Origin: Fusobacterium nucleatum_L
GTDB taxonomy: Bacteria > Fusobacteriota > Fusobacteriia > Fusobacteriales > Fusobacteriaceae
Length of the DNA: 64,000 nt
Reading direction: 5' to 3'
NCBI RefSeq assembly: GCF_050231725.1
Contig: NZ_CP077172.1
Coordinates: 372,001 to 436,000, forward strand
The notes beneath the pieces were generated by a model. That model did no database searches and was not told the DNA's origin. It saw only the letters and a list, made by a program, of their open reading frames with translations. Position 1 is the first letter of the stretch, and each line of letters starts with the position of its first letter. The translations under genes and the position numbers were made by a program. Shown piece after piece: positions 61,814 to 64,000 of this stretch.

Positions 61814-62098
61814 TTATTTTTCTGAATATATAGAAATTTGTTTTTTATTTTTTCCTAATCTTTCAAATTTTACATATCCATCAATTAAAGCGAAAAGAGT
61901 GTGATCTTTACCAATTCCCATATTATTTCCTGCATGGTATTTAGTTCCTCTTTGTCTAACTATGATATTTCCAGCCTTTACAACTTCTCCATCATATTTT
62001 TTAACTCCAAGATATTTAGGATTAGAGTCTCTTCCGTTTTTAACAGAACCTTGCCCTTTTTTATGTGCAAATAATTGTATATTAAATAAAAATTGCAT
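61814..62098 (-). CDS. rpmA: 50S ribosomal protein L27 with cleavable N-terminal extension
   Basis: 94 residues. After an N-terminal extension MQFLFNIQLF the mature protein starts AHKKGQGSVKNGRDSNPK, the L27 opening. Extensions of this form are removed by the Prp protease, encoded one base upstream in this operon. L27's N-terminus reaches the peptidyl-transferase centre, so cleavage is needed for function. The operon order rplU-prp-rpmA is the standard one for such organisms. Confidence 0.97.
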   Translation of the reverse strand: MQFLFNIQLFAHKKGQGSVKNGRDSNPKYLGVKKYDGEVVKAGNIIVRQRGTKYHAGNNMGIGKDHTLFALIDGYVKFERLGKNKKQISIYSEK

Positions 62099-62428
62099 TT
62101 ACTTTTCCTCCTTTTCTACAAGTCTAATGTATTTAGGATATTGCTTAGCTAATTCCTTTAAAAATAAAGCCATTGATTCTGTGAGTATATTTATTTCTGT
62201 AAAATTATTTTGACCAATATTTCTTAAATCAACATCAAGAAAACCATCATTCATTGTAAACTTAGGTTCTAACTTTAACACTTCTTGAATCCCTGCTAAA
62301 GTCATCTGTAGTGATGTTGAGATAGCAGAGCAAATGATATCACTACCTTGTTCTGAATATCCAGAATGTCCACTTGCTTTATACCCTATAATACTTCCAT
62401 TTTTTCTAAAAATTTCTACCTTAGTCAT
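62099..62428 (-). CDS. prp: Ribosomal-processing cysteine protease Prp
   Basis: 109 residues, typical for Prp (YsxB). The catalytic His is in ASGHSGYSEQGSDI and the Cys in DIICSAIS, about 10 residues later, as in characterised Prp. It cleaves the L27 extension. Encoded between rplU (three bases upstream) and rpmA, which it abuts. Confidence 0.94.
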   Translation of the reverse strand: MTKVEIFRKNGSIIGYKASGHSGYSEQGSDIICSAISTSLQMTLAGIQEVLKLEPKFTMNDGFLDVDLRNIGQNNFTEINILTESMALFLKELAKQYPKYIRLVEKEEK

Positions 62429-62431
62429 AAA

Positions 62432-62746
62432 CTATGCTATTATTGAAGTCACTTTTACTTCAGTAAAAAGTTGTCTATGTCCTTTTTTTCTGTGACTAGC
62501 TTTTTTAGGCTTGTATTTGAAGTTAATTACTTTTGAACCTTTACCTTGAGATAAAACTTCCACAACTACTTTTGCTCCTTCTACTAATGGTTTACCAACT
62601 TTAACTGCGTTGTCTCCACCAGCTACTAAAAGAACTTCTGTTAATTCAACAGTTGTATTAACTTCAGCATTTAATTTTTCTACTCTTAATACATCACCTT
62701 CTGTAACTTTATACTGTTTTCCACCAGTTTTAATTACTGCGTACAT
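62432..62746 (-). CDS. rplU: 50S ribosomal protein L21
   Basis: The frame reaches 62764, but the ATG at 62746 follows GGAGGTG and begins MYAVIKTGGKQYKV, giving 104 residues. VINFKYKPKKASHRKKGHRQ is the typical L21 C-terminal rRNA-binding stretch. First gene of the rplU-prp-rpmA operon, downstream of a strong promoter and a leader hairpin. Confidence 0.97.
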   Translation of the reverse strand: MYAVIKTGGKQYKVTEGDVLRVEKLNAEVNTTVELTEVLLVAGGDNAVKVGKPLVEGAKVVVEVLSQGKGSKVINFKYKPKKASHRKKGHRQLFTEVKVTSIIA

Positions 62747-62777
62747 ATTAACACCTCCATACATAATTCGCTAATAT

Positions 62778-62795
62778 AAGGTTGCTGAACACCTT
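62778..62795 (-). promoter_or_regulatory. L21 leader hairpin (candidate autoregulatory element)
   Basis: The minus strand reads AAGGTGTTCAGCAACCTT in the 5' leader, a stem AAGGT/ACCTT with GGTGTT/AACC pairing. It resembles the ribosomal L21 leader motif of Firmicutes, where the protein is thought to bind and repress its own mRNA. The identification is by pattern only. Confidence 0.5.
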
Positions 62796-62815
62796 TATTA
62801 TGCGTTAACCTATTT

Positions 62816-62844
62816 ATGTTAGCATAAAAACTTTAATCTGTCAA
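62816..62844 (-). promoter_or_regulatory. Near-consensus promoter for rplU-prp-rpmA
   Basis: Minus strand: -35 TTGACA (62844-62839), 17-base spacer ending in TGC, -10 TAACAT (62821-62816). Predicted leader about 63 bases. Nothing else is visible in 62845-62981. Confidence 0.8.
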
Positions 62845-62981
62845 CAAAATATTAAAGCTAATTTTATATACTTCAGAATTTAATATGTATTTTATCATCA
62901 TTAAATAAATAATAAAAACTATTAGCAAATTGATTTATTAAAATATTGGAAAAACATTCATAATCTAATAAATATTTTTTC

Positions 62982-64000
62982 TCATATATGGTTTTTATCA
63001 AGCTCTAATTGAACTAAACTATTTTTTTTAATATCTCCAAAATATATTCCTAGCAATCTAACTTCGTCTTCTTTTTCAAAAGAATTTATTAATTCTAGCA
63101 TTTCATTATATAAAACTTCTCTATTTTTCATAGAAAATTTTAACTTTTTACTTTTAGTATAAGTTTTAAATGAAGAATATCTAACTTTAACAGATACACT
63201 TTGAGCATAAACATTGTTTTTTATTAACCTTTCAAAAGTATAGTCAAATAACGAATTAAATTCCCTTATAATTTCTGAACTATTTTGCAAAGGAATAAAA
63301 AAAGTTTCTTCATTTCCAATCGAATGAATATCTCTTTGATATTCAACTTCAGTGTAATCTATCCCTCTTACAGAACAATATAAATTTTCTCCACGAGACT
63401 TTCCATATTTTCTCACAAGATAATCAAGTGAATATTTAAAAATATCTTTGACATAAAAAATTTTATCATTCTTTAAAATTTCAAAAAATTTTTTCCCAAC
63501 ACCTGGAATAATTTTAATTTTTTTATCTGAAATATAATTAATAAACTCTTTTTCATTTTCAAATATGAATAGCCCAAAAGGTTTATTTATATCACTTGCA
63601 ATTTTGGCAGATAATTTATTAAAACCAACTCCAACTGAGCAAGTTAAATCGGTTAATTTTTTTATTCTTTCCTTAAACTTTATGGCAAAACTTCCCTTAT
63701 TTTCTGCTTTTATAATACCAGTTAAGTCAATATAACCTTCATCTGTTGCAATAAATTCAACTTTATTAGTAATTTTTAAAATTAGATTATGAATTTCATT
63801 AGAAATCTTAATATATTCACTCTTATCTACGGGAATCACAATAAGTCTTGGACAAAGTAATCTTGCATCTGAAACTTTCATTGCTGAATGAATCCCGTAT
63901 TTCCTAGCTTCATAACTAGCGGTTGTTACGATATTTTCTCCAACAACAATAGGCTTATTTTTTAATTTTGGATTTCTTTTAATTTCAATAGATGCATAGA
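62982..64000 (-). CDS. dinB: DNA polymerase IV (Y family), N-terminus beyond window
   Basis: About 339 residues are visible; the frame is open to the window edge, with the N-terminal catalytic Asp/Met segment outside. Visible features are YASIE at the edge, VVGENIVTTASYEARKYGIHSAM, the catalytic acidic motif TDEGYIDLTG, and SVGVGFNKLSAKIASDINKP followed by the helix-hairpin-helix IIPGVGKKFF and the C-terminal little-finger domain. It carries out translesion synthesis. The stop at 62982 leaves a 138-base gap to the rplU promoter. Confidence 0.95.
   Translation of the reverse strand, partial: YASIEIKRNPKLKNKPIVVGENIVTTASYEARKYGIHSAMKVSDARLLCPRLIVIPVDKSEYIKISNEIHNLILKITNKVEFIATDEGYIDLTGIIKAENKGSFAIKFKERIKKLTDLTCSVGVGFNKLSAKIASDINKPFGLFIFENEKEFINYISDKKIKIIPGVGKKFFEILKNDKIFYVKDIFKYSLDYLVRKYGKSRGENLYCSVRGIDYTEVEYQRDIHSIGNEETFFIPLQNSSEIIREFNSLFDYTFERLIKNNVYAQSVSVKVRYSSFKTYTKSKKLKFSMKNREVLYNEMLELINSFEKEDEVRLLGIYFGDIKKNSLVQLELDKNHI

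Overview
This AT-rich window (roughly a quarter G+C by eye) comes from a Gram-negative anaerobe of the Fusobacteriota, most likely a Fusobacterium close to F. nucleatum. It combines a lipid A pathway of the LpxC/FabZ/LpxA/LpxI/LpxB/MsbA type, a ribosomal protein L27 with a Prp-cleaved N-terminal extension (a trait shared with Firmicutes), WhiA, an ATP-type PEP carboxykinase and low-GC Shine-Dalgarno sites. There are no phage genes, insertion sequences, CRISPR arrays or tRNAs. It is mostly core chromosome with a few accessory modules.

Layout. 1-6004 (minus): polA-whiA-ribF-scpA-murJ, with murJ cut by the window edge. 6175-8567 (plus): a membrane transporter and an M20 amidohydrolase. 8784-11850 (minus): dnaN, an orphan PotD-type lipoprotein and an MscS channel. 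12038-15607: an Ogg2-type glycosylase, an AEC transporter and three poorly known proteins. 15608-16024 is non-coding, with a structured stretch, a terminator and a long imperfect palindromic repeat. 16025-24000 (minus): uvrD-lpxC-fabZ-lpxA-lpxI-lpxB-msbA, one transcription unit for lipid A synthesis and export. 24167-26957 (plus): an AbgT transporter and an M20 amidohydrolase interrupted by one in-frame TGA. 27011-41391 (minus): a long co-directional string of a small membrane protein, dprA, recQ, an alpha-2-macroglobulin lipoprotein, pbpC, a Lol-like ABC pair and a two-component system. 41430-47105 (minus): RNase P RNA and dnaG-rpoD-(sigma-like protein)-nif3-(TPM-like protein). 47137-54937 (minus): uppS-cdsA-dxr-tmk-rseP-(NtrC-like regulator)-(PpiD/SurA-like isomerase). 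55102-59445 (plus): a five-gene operon around a P-type ATPase. 59443-64000: a small unknown protein, pckA, rplU-prp-rpmA and a partial dinB.

The most interesting segment is 55208-59378. Four consecutive genes begin with related N-terminal modules carrying a GRxR or NRxR motif instead of the CxxC of classical heavy-metal domains. One of them is a P-type ATPase with DYSC in place of the CPC membrane motif. The operon ends with a tiny single-span acidic-tailed membrane protein. The architecture fits HMA2-domain/P1B-6-like ATPase clusters such as the fez (ferrosome) operons that build membrane-bounded iron stores, so it is a candidate fusobacterial version.

Other points of interest are a divergent, cysteine-bearing sigma-70-like protein beside rpoD; an NtrC-family protein with altered GAFTGA and Walker B motifs; the A2M/PBP1C/Lol/two-component string; the nonsense codon in the second amidohydrolase; and a palindromic element present once in full and once with its middle deleted. 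All functional calls rest on motif recognition and gene context; no database search was run.
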